Under the pieces are notes generated by a model. It saw nothing but the letters and a program-made list of their open reading frames with translations. It was not told the origin of the DNA and searched no databases. From Pseudobdellovibrionaceae bacterium (GTDB lineage Bacteria > Bdellovibrionota > Bdellovibrionia > Bdellovibrionales > Bdellovibrionaceae), in assembly GCA_022843825.1 (NCBI GenBank), contig JALHMX010000009.1:1-64000 (forward strand): 64,000 nucleotides of DNA. The letters run 5' to 3'. How positions within the stretch are numbered: the first letter of the stretch is position 1; the number at the start of each line of letters is the position of its first letter. Positions 10,231 to 18,807 of this stretch are shown piece after piece. The translations under genes were made by a program, and so were the position numbers.

Positions 10231-11689
10231 GTGACAGAACCTTTTCCGCTCGCGCAATTAAAGCTTTCACTGGAATCAACGGCGTTAAAATTTTAAGCTC
10301 TGTTCCATGGGGCTTCCCAATGACCGCCACTCGCATCGGCATAAACAAATTTTTACCCTTCGTCTGGCTTTGGATTTTAACTTCATTTTCAAACCGAACG
10401 AAATCCTCTTCACTTAAATATTCGCTTATAAAATCGACGAGTAATTTTTTCCACGTCTGTAATACCACTTTTGTCGTAGGCCAAGTTAAAACTTCTGTAG
10501 ACTCGCCTGCAATTGCAAATCTTGTTTCATCCAACGGCGTATAGAGGGCTACAGCATCGGAGGCTATTTCCATTTTAGAACGAAAGACATCGGCTGAGTG
10601 TAACTGCCACGCCTGATCTTGGGGTAAAACCAATCCTGCTTTTTGCAAATGAGGCTGAATCAGATTCCATAAATCCTCAGATGATAACGCTCGCAAATGT
10701 TGGCTGTTCACCCATTTTAATTTAACTCGATCAAAGACTGCACCCGAAGAGTTAAGTCGATCTATTGAAAATAACTGTTCCATTTCTTTAAGTTCAAAAA
10801 TTTCTTTCCCTTCTGGATGTGACCACCCTAGAAGAGCCAAATAATTATTCATCGCTTCCGGCAAATAACCTTCATCTTTAAAAACATCACAGGCTACAGC
10901 GCCTTTACGTTTAGATAATTTTTGACGATCATCATCCAACACTAAAGAAATATGGCCAAACTGCGGCGTCGGCCATTTCATCGATTCATAGATCATCATT
11001 TGCCGAAGTGTGTTCGGCAAATGTTCCTCGGCCCTTAGCACATGAGAGATCTTCATCAGATGATCATCCACCACACAACAAAAATTATACACCGGCATCC
11101 CGTCAGATCTTAAAAGCACAAAATCCCCCACCATATCCGATGGAAAGCGAACTTCTCCCCGGATTAGATCTGGCAGGATGTAGTCCTTTTTTAAAGCCTT
11201 GGTTTTGAATCTGACCACCGCAGACTTTCCATTTTTTAGTTCGGTCAGTGCTTTCTCTAAAGGCCACTCCGCATACGGTGATTCAATATGCGCATAAGAA
11301 TGCTCGGCTTGATTTATTGCTCGTTGCCGATCAATTTCTTCATCAGTCATAAAACAATAATAAGCTTTACCATTCTTTAAAATCTCATCAGCTACTTGCT
11401 TGTAGATGGATAACCGCTCAGATTGTCTATACGGCGCAAAAGGACCCATATCTTTAAGTGTAAGTGGGTCTACTCCTTCATCCCATTTTAAACCCAGCCA
11501 ATTCAGATCATCGACCATCATCTTTAGTGACTCGTGAGTAGAACGTTCCTGATCGGTATCTTCAATTCTTAAAATGAATTTTCCGTTATTCTTTTTTGCA
11601 AACAAGTAATTAAACAAAGCTGAGCGAGCACCGCCAACATGCAGATAACCGGTAGGACTCGGTGCAAAACGAACGCGTATTTCAGACAT
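10214..11689 (-). CDS. gltX: Glutamyl-tRNA synthetase
   Basis: 491 residues, slightly longer than the E. coli enzyme. HIGH motif in RFAPSPTGYLHVGGARS, followed by LRIEDTDQERS; KMSKS motif as QKLSKRKGA. It attaches glutamate to tRNA; whether it is discriminating cannot be told, as no gatCAB gene is in the window. The ATG at 11689 is preceded by AGAGG with a seven-base spacer, but that AGAGG is the 3' arm of a hairpin (see 11690-11717). First gene after carD in the minus-strand run. Confidence 0.98.
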   Translation of the reverse strand: MSEIRVRFAPSPTGYLHVGGARSALFNYLFAKKNNGKFILRIEDTDQERSTHESLKMMVDDLNWLGLKWDEGVDPLTLKDMGPFAPYRQSERLSIYKQVADEILKNGKAYYCFMTDEEIDRQRAINQAEHSYAHIESPYAEWPLEKALTELKNGKSAVVRFKTKALKKDYILPDLIRGEVRFPSDMVGDFVLLRSDGMPVYNFCCVVDDHLMKISHVLRAEEHLPNTLRQMMIYESMKWPTPQFGHISLVLDDDRQKLSKRKGAVACDVFKDEGYLPEAMNNYLALLGWSHPEGKEIFELKEMEQLFSIDRLNSSGAVFDRVKLKWVNSQHLRALSSEDLWNLIQPHLQKAGLVLPQDQAWQLHSADVFRSKMEIASDAVALYTPLDETRFAIAGESTEVLTWPTTKVVLQTWKKLLVDFISEYLSEEDFVRFENEVKIQSQTKGKNLFMPMRVAVIGKPHGTELKILTPLIPVKALIARAEKVLSHVESL

Positions 11690-11717
11690 AAAAAAACCTC
11701 TATGGTTACAGAGGTTT
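11690..11717 (-). terminator. Terminator-like hairpin that also covers the gltX ribosome binding site
   Basis: On the minus strand, 8-bp arms AAACCTCT / AGAGGTTT (11717-11710 and 11701-11694) enclose an 8-base loop, and a run of seven T follows directly up to the gltX ATG. It has the form of a rho-independent terminator for carD. The right arm is also the only Shine-Dalgarno of gltX (AGAGG, seven bases before ATG). So the same structure could both end carD transcripts and limit gltX translation. Sequence is clear; the regulatory role is inferred. Confidence 0.7.
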
Positions 11718-11749
11718 ATTGTGACTTAATTGGATAACACAGTAAATGA

Positions 11750-12241
11750 TTATTGATTAAAAATATCTTTAACTTCTTGCGATTGATTTACAATATCTTT
11801 AACTTCTGGCGCCAAATCCAACTCTTTGATGAGTAGCGTTTTAGCCGTCTCTAGCATTTTCTTTTCGCCAAAACTTAATTCTTTATCAACTTTAAGCATA
11901 TACAGATCTCTTAAAACTGCCGCGATTTCTACCACAGAACCCGTTTTAATTTTTTCCATATATTCTCGGTAACGACGATTCCATGTTTGAGTGTCAATTT
12001 TAACGTTTTTGTCTTTTAAAATCTCTACGACTTGCAATCCCTCTTCTTTATTAATTAAATGGCGCAAGCCAACAGATTTAATGTTTGCCGCAGGAATCAT
12101 AACCTTCATGCCAGACTCGATAATAAGTACAGAATAGAACTCATGCTTAGAGCCTAAAATTTCTTTAACTTCGATTTTATCAATACGCCCAACACCGTGT
12201 CCTGGGTATACCGCATGGTCTCCAACCTTAAACTGAGGCAT
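11750..12241 (-). CDS. carD: CarD/CdnL-family transcription regulator
   Basis: 163 residues from the ATG at 12241, which has GGAG at proper distance. The N-terminal RNA-polymerase-interacting domain shows FKVGDHAVYPGHGVGRID and SGMKVMIPAANIKSVGLRHL, as in CdnL/CarD proteins that bind the beta subunit and stabilise open promoter complexes, notably at rRNA promoters. The C-terminal half is helical (WNRRYREYMEKIKTGSV, LSFGEKKMLETAKTLL). A longer reading frame upstream to 12325 covers the promoter and lacks the conserved start, so I reject it. A good promoter lies just upstream and a terminator-like hairpin downstream. Confidence 0.93.
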   Translation of the reverse strand: MPQFKVGDHAVYPGHGVGRIDKIEVKEILGSKHEFYSVLIIESGMKVMIPAANIKSVGLRHLINKEEGLQVVEILKDKNVKIDTQTWNRRYREYMEKIKTGSVVEIAAVLRDLYMLKVDKELSFGEKKMLETAKTLLIKELDLAPEVKDIVNQSQEVKDIFNQ

Positions 12242-12296
12242 GAAAGCTCCTTTAATTCCAAATATACATGCACTGAACGTACCGTTATGAAACAGC

Positions 12297-12325
12297 GTTA
12301 TAAGCCATTTAGTGGTTAAGGCCAA
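12297..12325 (-). promoter_or_regulatory. Putative sigma70-type promoter of carD
   Basis: Minus-strand TTGGCC (12325-12320) and TATAAC (12302-12297) are separated by 17 bases. The predicted start would leave a leader of about 50 nt before the carD Shine-Dalgarno. -10 matches consensus at five of six positions, -35 at four of six. Confidence 0.5.
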
Positions 12326-12432
12326 TACGACCTATGTTCGCGCGTAGTCAGTATTACCATTTTTGACACAATTCATCAAATTTTAAGGACTTTTTTCGGC
12401 AATTATATAAGGCCACCTGTATTAATTACATG

Positions 12433-12493
12433 AATAGGTACCAGTTCCCTTTTAGTATCGCAGAGCGATACTAAAAGGGAACTGGTACCTATT
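12433..12493. repeat. 28-bp perfect inverted repeat at the fadE stop codon
   Basis: Arms 12433-12460 and 12466-12493 are perfectly complementary over 28 bp with a five-base loop CAGAG. The outer ends read AATAGGTACCAG / CTGGTACCTATT. The element starts one base after the fadE stop TAA (read on the minus strand). It shares its outer sequence and its stop-codon position with the element at 24729-24789 and more loosely with those at 47675, 49647 and 59690. Probably a terminator or REP-like element. There is no U-run on the fadE side. Confidence 0.85.
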
Positions 12494-12494
12494 T

Positions 12495-14987
12495 TTAAGC
12501 CTGTTCGTGATATTCCTTCTCACTGAAGTCATCCACCAGAATCGCATCATAACGAACCTTATCGGCCTCAGAGAGAAGCTTGAATTCGTCTTGAGTGATA
12601 ATCTGCTTGCTTAAAGCCTCTTCCCAGGAAGCTAAACCACGCTTAGCTTTAATGCTTCCGGCTTTAAATGCTTTACGGATTTTCTTTTCAGAGGCCTCCA
12701 CTTTAATAACGATATTAAAAGCATTTTCTAACCGAGCTGTTTGATCATTTTTAGATAACCGATCAAGCACCGCAGACATGCCATGAGTTTTTTCTCCAAT
12801 CCAATAAATACCTGAAGTTAATCGATCGCGCTGTTCACCAGGAGACATCATAGCCTTTGATATCGCATGCGACCATCCATCTGTGGCTTGAGAGCCTATT
12901 GAGTTAATACGAGACCATGCCCCAATAACATCTTTTAAAAACCAGCGCAGGCCAGGAATTTTTAAGTTATCAAAAATTCCATCAAAAGCTTTTTGAATTT
13001 CAGCCATAGATTGTTTTAAGAAAAACTGAACAAAGGGAAGGTCTTCTTCTTTTTGTCCATCATCTATAAAACGTCTTAGCACCGCTGTTGACATGTACAT
13101 ATTAGAAAAAATATCAGCAAATCGCCCGGTGATTTTTTCTTTCATCTTAAGCTGTCCGCCCAATGCGGCCATAGCGATATCAGCTAAAATAGCGAACGTT
13201 GCAGAAGCCCATTGTAATCGACGATAGTGAATTCTCGTTTTTGCATGAACTCCACGAGGAGAATTCGCCAAATATCCGCGAGTAATAGAGAATAAAATGG
13301 AACGACAAAGATTCCGAACAACGTGACCTATATGACCAAAGAAAGCTCGATCAAATCCTTTGACGTCTTTTCCTTCCAAAGCTCTTATTTCATCAAAAGC
13401 AAAAGGATGACACCGAAGAGCACCTTGACCAAAAATCATTAAAGTACGAGTCATGATATTTGCACCCTCAACTGTGATACTAATCGGAATGCCAACATAT
13501 CCTTCCCCTAAAAGATTTCTTTGTCCTAAAGAAATACCTGCTCCGCCCATAATATCCATAGCATCATTGATCGCACGGCGGTTCATTTCTGTTGTTTGAT
13601 ATTTCATTATCGCGGTTACGACAGAAGGCTTAATTCCCTTATCTAAAGCTCCTAAAGTAAAACGTCTCATGGCTTCCATGGCGTAAGCGGTCGATCCTAT
13701 GCGCGCCATTGGTTCTTCTACGCCTTCAAACATTCCTATACTTACGCCGAACTGTTTACGAATTAATGCATGCGATGAAACTACTCGCGCCGCCATTTTT
13801 GCTCCGCCGGTCGCTTGAGCTGGCAAAGAAATACCGCGACCCGCAGCTAAACACTCCATCAACATCATCCAACCCTGACCACAACCTTTTGCCCCTCCGA
13901 CGACGGCATCTTCTAACTTAACAACCACATCTTTTCCATGAGTAGGACAGTTATGAAACGGTATCGTTAACGGATCATGTCGACGACCTAAAATAACTCC
14001 AGGCGCATTGGAGGGAATGAGTGCACAGGTAATTCCAATGTCCTCACCGCGACCCAGAAAATTTTCAGGATCATTTAATCGAAATGCTAAACCAATAACT
14101 GTGGATACCGAGGCTAATGTAATCCAACGTTTGTTCCAATTCAGTCGAATACACAACTCACCTTGATCGTTTTTAAAAATAACTCCTGACGAGGTAATTG
14201 ATCCTGCATCTGATCCCGCCCGCGGCTCAGTTAATCCAAAACAAGGTAGCTCCGCCCCGCTGGCTAACCGAGGTAACCAATAATTTTTCTGCGCTTCTGT
14301 TCCATAGTGAATAAGTAATTCAGCCGGCCCCAAAGAGTTAGGAACCATTACCGTAATAGATGCGGGTAAAGAGCGTGTCGCTAATTTCATTACAACTTCT
14401 GAATGAGCCATAGCTGAGAAACCAAGACCCCCGTACTCTTTAGGAATAATCATTCCTAGGAAACCTCTCTTTTTAATCAGGTCCCATATTTCTGGTGGCA
14501 TTTCTTTGTTTTTCCAAATTTTAAATGGCTCGCACTTTTGACAAAGTTCTTCGACCGGTCCATCAATGAAACTTTGCTCTTCCGCGGTCAAATGCGCGTA
14601 GGGCTCTTTAAGAATTTCCGTAAAATTTGGTTTTCCCGAAAAAAGATCTTTCTCGACCCAAACCACACCCGCTTCTAAAGCTGTTCTTTCTGTCTGAGAA
14701 ATTTGCGGAAGAAATTTTGCTTTTTCCATAACATACATAATGCCCTTAGATATCGTATTTTGACGCAAAGGCTTAATAAGAAACACAAACATGACAGCTA
14801 AAAACGCAGCACACAGCCAAAGTGGTGCGCCAAATCCGTAAAGAAAAACTAATCCAGCTAAAGTCCATATGATCAGCGGCAAACCAAAAAAACCAATAAA
14901 CAAGAATAGGACAATAAATCCTATTAAGTTTAATAGCCATGATCCATTTACACAGAAATACCCGTAAAATTGTTGTAACTGATCCAA
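12495..14987 (-). CDS. fadE: Long-form acyl-CoA dehydrogenase (FadE type)
   Basis: 830 residues, the size of E. coli FadE rather than the usual 380-aa acyl-CoA dehydrogenases. The N-terminus has two or three hydrophobic segments (LLNLIGFIVLFLFIGFFGLP and following, to about residue 72) that would tether it to the inner membrane. The dehydrogenase core has CFGLTEPRAGSDAGS (flavin contact), AAGRGISLPAQATGG and MDIMGGAGISLG. It catalyses the FAD-dependent first step of beta-oxidation. The start is TTG at 14987, with AAGGAG five bases upstream. It is monocistronic and far from fadI/fadJ at 35675-39202, a common split arrangement. Confidence 0.93.
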   Translation of the reverse strand: MDQLQQFYGYFCVNGSWLLNLIGFIVLFLFIGFFGLPLIIWTLAGLVFLYGFGAPLWLCAAFLAVMFVFLIKPLRQNTISKGIMYVMEKAKFLPQISQTERTALEAGVVWVEKDLFSGKPNFTEILKEPYAHLTAEEQSFIDGPVEELCQKCEPFKIWKNKEMPPEIWDLIKKRGFLGMIIPKEYGGLGFSAMAHSEVVMKLATRSLPASITVMVPNSLGPAELLIHYGTEAQKNYWLPRLASGAELPCFGLTEPRAGSDAGSITSSGVIFKNDQGELCIRLNWNKRWITLASVSTVIGLAFRLNDPENFLGRGEDIGITCALIPSNAPGVILGRRHDPLTIPFHNCPTHGKDVVVKLEDAVVGGAKGCGQGWMMLMECLAAGRGISLPAQATGGAKMAARVVSSHALIRKQFGVSIGMFEGVEEPMARIGSTAYAMEAMRRFTLGALDKGIKPSVVTAIMKYQTTEMNRRAINDAMDIMGGAGISLGQRNLLGEGYVGIPISITVEGANIMTRTLMIFGQGALRCHPFAFDEIRALEGKDVKGFDRAFFGHIGHVVRNLCRSILFSITRGYLANSPRGVHAKTRIHYRRLQWASATFAILADIAMAALGGQLKMKEKITGRFADIFSNMYMSTAVLRRFIDDGQKEEDLPFVQFFLKQSMAEIQKAFDGIFDNLKIPGLRWFLKDVIGAWSRINSIGSQATDGWSHAISKAMMSPGEQRDRLTSGIYWIGEKTHGMSAVLDRLSKNDQTARLENAFNIVIKVEASEKKIRKAFKAGSIKAKRGLASWEEALSKQIITQDEFKLLSEADKVRYDAILVDDFSEKEYHEQA

Positions 14988-15024
14988 AGTTGCTCCTTCT
15001 TGTTGTTCCTAATTAATCGCAAAT

Positions 15025-15174
15025 TTAATTTTCATTATTCGACTCTGAGGGCTGTTCTTCCGTTTCTTCAGCCGCGGGCTTATTAACTGGTACTTGTTTA
15101 GAGCACGTGAAGCCGGCCAAGGTAAGCACAAACAAAACACATAAACTAAGGGCCAATCGAGCAGAATTTTTCAT
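15025..15174 (-). CDS. Small exported protein, possible lipoprotein
   Basis: 49 residues: a basic start MKNSAR, a hydrophobic stretch to about residue 21, then GFTC with Cys24, and a short acidic tail rich in Glu and Pro. The Cys position is that of a lipobox, but the residues before it (GFT) do not match the usual L-A/S-G/A well, so lipidation is uncertain. It lies 37 bp upstream of fadE on the same strand and ends before the fadE Shine-Dalgarno. Too short to assign to a family. Confidence 0.6.
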   Translation of the reverse strand: MKNSARLALSLCVLFVLTLAGFTCSKQVPVNKPAAEETEEQPSESNNEN

Positions 15175-15237
15175 ATAAAAATTCTGTCACAGCTATAACG
15201 CTTTGACAAGCCTCCTATTTCACTCAACAATTTTCAA

Positions 15238-15936
15238 ATGAAATCAAATGAAAACAGTTTTTCCAACATCGCTATAAACATCATTATTCCCGTACTTATT
15301 CTGAATAAAGGCTCGCGCTTAGGGCTAAATCCAACGCAATCGTTGCTAATAGCCCTCGCCTTTCCGCTGACGAACGGTATCTACTCTTTAGTTAAAGACA
15401 AAAAAATGAATTATATTTCACTTTTGGGTCTAGTTAATATCTTGTTTTCTGGAATATTAACTCTATTAGCTTTGGGCGGAATATGGTTTGCCATTAAAGA
15501 GGCTTTTTTTCCTCTTCTCATTGGGACATTTGTCTTTGCTTCGAGTAAAACCAAAAAACCTTTTTTTGAAACATTATTTTTAAATGAGTCCGTCTTTAAC
15601 CTGGTTAAACTCCATCAACACTTAGAAACTGATGAAAAGCAAAAGGCTTTTCGTCTTCTCCTTATTAAATCAACTCAGTATTTATCTTTATCTTTTGTTC
15701 TCAGCGCCGTCCTTAATTTCTTTTTGGCTTTATACATTTTCACCCCGATACCTGAAAGTCTAGCCACAGTGGAAAAGCAAAATTTACTCAATCAACAACT
15801 CAGCGAAATGACGCTCTACTCACTTGTAGTCATTCTGATCCCCACCGTCGTTTGCGTGGGTATTATTATGTATGCTGCTTTTAAAAAAATAACCGCTATA
15901 ACTGGGCTCAAAATGGATGATCTTATTGTTAAATAG
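15238..15936 (+). CDS. VC0807-like multi-pass membrane protein
   Basis: 232 residues with five to six membrane segments: IAINIIIPVLIL, SLLIALAFPLTNGIYSLV, LLGLVNILFSGILTLLAL, a segment near FPLLIGTFVFAS, and two in the C-terminal half (LSLSFVLSAVLNFFLALYIF, LVVILIPTVVCVGIIMY). The pattern N.G.R.G..P..SL..A...P..Y near the start resembles the VC0807 family of unknown function. Not an operon with either neighbour; a short AT-rich gap follows it. Confidence 0.6.
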   Translation: MKSNENSFSNIAINIIIPVLILNKGSRLGLNPTQSLLIALAFPLTNGIYSLVKDKKMNYISLLGLVNILFSGILTLLALGGIWFAIKEAFFPLLIGTFVFASSKTKKPFFETLFLNESVFNLVKLHQHLETDEKQKAFRLLLIKSTQYLSLSFVLSAVLNFFLALYIFTPIPESLATVEKQNLLNQQLSEMTLYSLVVILIPTVVCVGIIMYAAFKKITAITGLKMDDLIVK

Positions 15937-16062
15937 CTGATTTTTTATGCTTAATTGTTTAACGGGGTCAATTTGTCTCTGACTATGCATGGCATACTCG
16001 TTGCTTATACACGACATAAGCGTTAAAAAAAACATAACCAAACAAAACTAAGTGGAGAATTT

Positions 16063-16740
16063 ATGAATACACTAAAGCTTCTTGCTGTCTGTATCGCAAC
16101 TGCAACTTTTTTTTCATCGTGTGATGAACTTAAGGGTACTATTAATGTCAGTGCACCGATCAATGTTGTAAAAGATAAAAAAACTTACACGATTGGAGTT
16201 GGTTCGCACAAAGCTAACATTAAAGTAAAAAAAGAAAACCTTATTAACTTTGAAGTGAAAACTTTAAGCGGCGAGAAAGATATTAAAATTGTCACTAATT
16301 TTAATGCTAAACGCTTGTACGACGGCCAACAGTTTAATATTCCTTCGCACGTTAGTGGGCAACCTTTTGATATCACCGGATCTTATACCGATAAAACGAC
16401 TTATTCAGAGACCATCAATACATGGGAATCATGCACCTATACTGAGCGCGAACGACACTGCAGCGATGTATATTATCCACCAGTTTGTCGTACCGAAAGA
16501 ATTTGTGATCCTAAAGGCAACTGCCACACTCGAGAGTACTGCACCGGTGGCGGATATCGCTACGAGTGTCGCGACATCGATATAACTCGACATGGTCAAC
16601 AAGATGTATCTTACTATAATTCATACAACAAAAAAGCTATCGAATTAAACATCATTGTCGCTAACCAACAAAATGGTCGCGTCTTTGCTGATGATTATTC
16701 AACGGACAGAATATACAATTACAAAGGCCTTTGCCGATAA
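16063..16740 (+). CDS. Lipoprotein with a Cys-rich C-terminal domain
   Basis: 225 residues. Signal peptide with lipobox FSSC, Cys20 as lipidation site, followed by DELKG. Residues 24-110 are a beta-rich region. From about 133 to 180 there are nine or so cysteines in a tyrosine/arginine-rich stretch (TYTERERHC, YYPPVCRTERICD, GNCHTREYC, GYRYEC), likely held by disulphides in the periplasm or at the outer membrane. Start supported by GGAG seven bases upstream. I do not know the function; similar Cys-rich lipoproteins seem common in this group (inference). Confidence 0.8.
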   Translation: MNTLKLLAVCIATATFFSSCDELKGTINVSAPINVVKDKKTYTIGVGSHKANIKVKKENLINFEVKTLSGEKDIKIVTNFNAKRLYDGQQFNIPSHVSGQPFDITGSYTDKTTYSETINTWESCTYTERERHCSDVYYPPVCRTERICDPKGNCHTREYCTGGGYRYECRDIDITRHGQQDVSYYNSYNKKAIELNIIVANQQNGRVFADDYSTDRIYNYKGLCR

Positions 16741-16747
16741 ATATTTT

Positions 16748-17548
16748 TTAAAAGTCCCAGCCGCCCTCTGGTGCAGGGGGCGGAAAGCCCGGCGGTGGCA
16801 TATCAAATTCATTACCGCCTTCACTAAAAAATGGTATTTCAGGATCTCCCATGTTGGGATTGCTATAGTTATCGTAAGGCATCATAGGTGGTGGCGGAGG
16901 TAGCTCTTCAAAGTTGTCAGTAGGTACGTACTCACTTACTGGTGGCGGAGGATAATCATACATCGCACCTCCCCCTGTTGGAGGCAAAAATCCCGGCGAA
17001 CTAGCAGCTCCACCAGTGTTTACACCCGACTTACTTCCCTTACCTACCCATTTGTTTTTTGCACGATCTCGCAGTGAATATCTTGGCCGACTGTTATAGA
17101 TATCTAACTCTTCTTCTTCCGTAACTTGGACTTTACTTTTGAATAATTTTACAATTTGATCTCGAGTTTGGATGAGCTTTTTTCGAGATAACTCTTGTGA
17201 CTTTTCATAGGTTTGTTTTTTCTTTAGATCTTGAAAATACTCAGGACTTGTTTCATCCATGTGCTTCTCTTTGGCACGTGAGGCTCTTTGCTCAGGAAGA
17301 CCCTTTTCACGTGTAATATCCCATTTTTCTTGCTCTTCCAAAAAAATAGACATTCCTTTTTCTCGTTCGCTTTCAAAAACTCGATTATTTTTCCTATGAT
17401 TTTTGAATTCATTTCGACGATCCACATCGAACTCCAAATCTCGTCGTAACTGCGATGCCTGCTGTTGATCTAATTCTTGATCTGATGCGCTGGACGCACA
17501 TACAAAAAATAATAATGGAATGAAAACTAATTTTAATTTCAACACCAC
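16748..17548 (-). CDS. Exported protein with charged coiled coil and Pro-rich tail
   Basis: About 266 residues. Hydrophobic signal sequence LKLVFIPLLFFVCASSAS at the N-terminus. Residues 25-150 are strongly charged and mostly helical, with many Arg/Glu/Lys. Residues 170-266 are low complexity: GG/PP stretches (PPPPVSEYVP, ELPPPPPMMPYD) ending PAPEGGWDF. No ATG is available; the frame offers GTG GTG TTG in a row at 17548-17540, so the exact start is open. Convergent with the Cys-rich lipoprotein, seven bases apart. The Pro-rich tail may span peptidoglycan or bind another protein; the function is unknown. Confidence 0.65.
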   Translation of the reverse strand: MVLKLKLVFIPLLFFVCASSASDQELDQQQASQLRRDLEFDVDRRNEFKNHRKNNRVFESEREKGMSIFLEEQEKWDITREKGLPEQRASRAKEKHMDETSPEYFQDLKKKQTYEKSQELSRKKLIQTRDQIVKLFKSKVQVTEEEELDIYNSRPRYSLRDRAKNKWVGKGSKSGVNTGGAASSPGFLPPTGGGAMYDYPPPPVSEYVPTDNFEELPPPPPMMPYDNYSNPNMGDPEIPFFSEGGNEFDMPPPGFPPPAPEGGWDF

Positions 17549-17668
17549 TCTATTTTCCCATAACTTTAAACCGTTGAGATCAATAATGTGTCGAACCTCG
17601 ACTTTTGTCTTTATTTATAGGCTTTTTTCATATACCCTCCTGACTCGGACTACTTTCATTGGAGTACT

Positions 17669-18703
17669 ATGGAGTTCTTGCAACAAATTGGATTATTTTT
17701 TTCTCAGGCCCTAATAATTGTTCTGGCCATTATTGCGATTATCTTAACAATTGCATCTGTAGCCATGAAAAATAAAAAATCTAAGACGTTTCATGTTGAA
17801 ATTTTAAATGATATCTATCGCGATCAGATCTTCGAATTAAAGACATCACTCCTTAAAAGTGACGAGCTTAAGTCAGAAAAAAAAGCTCATAAAAAAGAAC
17901 TCAAATTAAATCAAAAAAGTACACTGCCAAATGTCTACGTTCTTAACTTTTTGCATGGAGATATTAAAGCTACGGGCGTCGAACAATTGCGCGAAGAAAT
18001 TACTCATTTATTACTTATTGCCAAAAAAAATGAAGAAGTAGTTATCAACGTTGAGAGTCCAGGCGGCATAGTGCATGGATACGGTCTTGCCGCAGCTCAG
18101 ATTATAAGATTGCGTGATTTTGGTCTTAACGTCACAATTTGCGTGGATAAAATTGCGGCTAGTGGCGGTTACATGATGGCTTGCACGGGCCATCAAATCG
18201 TGTGCGCTCCTTTCGCAATTATAGGCTCAATTGGAGTCGTTGCCCAAGTCCCTAACTTCCACCGCCTTCTTAAAAAAAATGATGTTGATTACAAAGAGTA
18301 CACAGCTGGTGACTTCAAACGCACAGTAAGTATATTTGGCGAAATTACAGAAAAAGGTGAGAAAAAGTTCACTGAGCAGCTGGAATCGACTCATCAACTT
18401 TTTAAAAGCTTTGTAGGTCGCTTTCGTCCTCAGGTTAATTTGGCCGAAGTGACAACCGGAGAGTACTGGTTTGGAGAAGATGCTCTGAAACTTAAACTGG
18501 TCGATCATCTGGGCACTAGTGACGACTATATTTTAAACAAAACTAAAACCCATACTGTGGTGAAAATTTCTCTGGAAAAGAAGGTCTCTTTGTCTGAAAA
18601 ATTTTCAGGTGTTTTATCAAAGTCTGCACACTTGTTCTTAGATAAACTCGCTGAAAAAGCGGCTGATTTTAAGTACCAAAAAAATAACATTAACAAGCTT
18701 TAA
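17669..18703 (+). CDS. sohB: SohB-type inner-membrane S49 peptidase
   Basis: 344 residues, matching SohB. One N-terminal membrane helix (residues 10-33) is followed by a charged linker and the S49 protease fold. The catalytic serine is Ser165 in KIAASGGYMMA and the general base is most likely Lys217 in AGDFKRTV, the 52-residue spacing known for this family. ESPGG (129-133) is the substrate-binding loop. It would degrade membrane-associated or periplasmic peptides such as signal-peptide remnants. GGAG five bases before the ATG supports the start. It precedes the opp operon but with a gap of about 100 bp. Confidence 0.9.
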   Translation: MEFLQQIGLFFSQALIIVLAIIAIILTIASVAMKNKKSKTFHVEILNDIYRDQIFELKTSLLKSDELKSEKKAHKKELKLNQKSTLPNVYVLNFLHGDIKATGVEQLREEITHLLLIAKKNEEVVINVESPGGIVHGYGLAAAQIIRLRDFGLNVTICVDKIAASGGYMMACTGHQIVCAPFAIIGSIGVVAQVPNFHRLLKKNDVDYKEYTAGDFKRTVSIFGEITEKGEKKFTEQLESTHQLFKSFVGRFRPQVNLAEVTTGEYWFGEDALKLKLVDHLGTSDDYILNKTKTHTVVKISLEKKVSLSEKFSGVLSKSAHLFLDKLAEKAADFKYQKNNINKL

Positions 18704-18807
18704 TTGCTGCGCGTTATCCTTCGTAGTATTCTTTATTTTTAGCTCCGACTCCTGTACTTAAACAGTACGCTTTCGGATGACCCTTTTATGAATAAGGAAC
18801 ATTAAGT

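Noticed and set aside
12242..12325. N-terminal extension of CarD
   Set aside because: Covers the promoter and the GGAG before the conserved MPQFKVGD start.
15961..15986. ACGGGGTCAATTTGTCTCTGAC as another copy of the dispersed element
   Set aside because: Only GGGGTCA is shared with the others, it is 25 bases from the stop codon, and no pairing arm is found; could be a different, decayed repeat.
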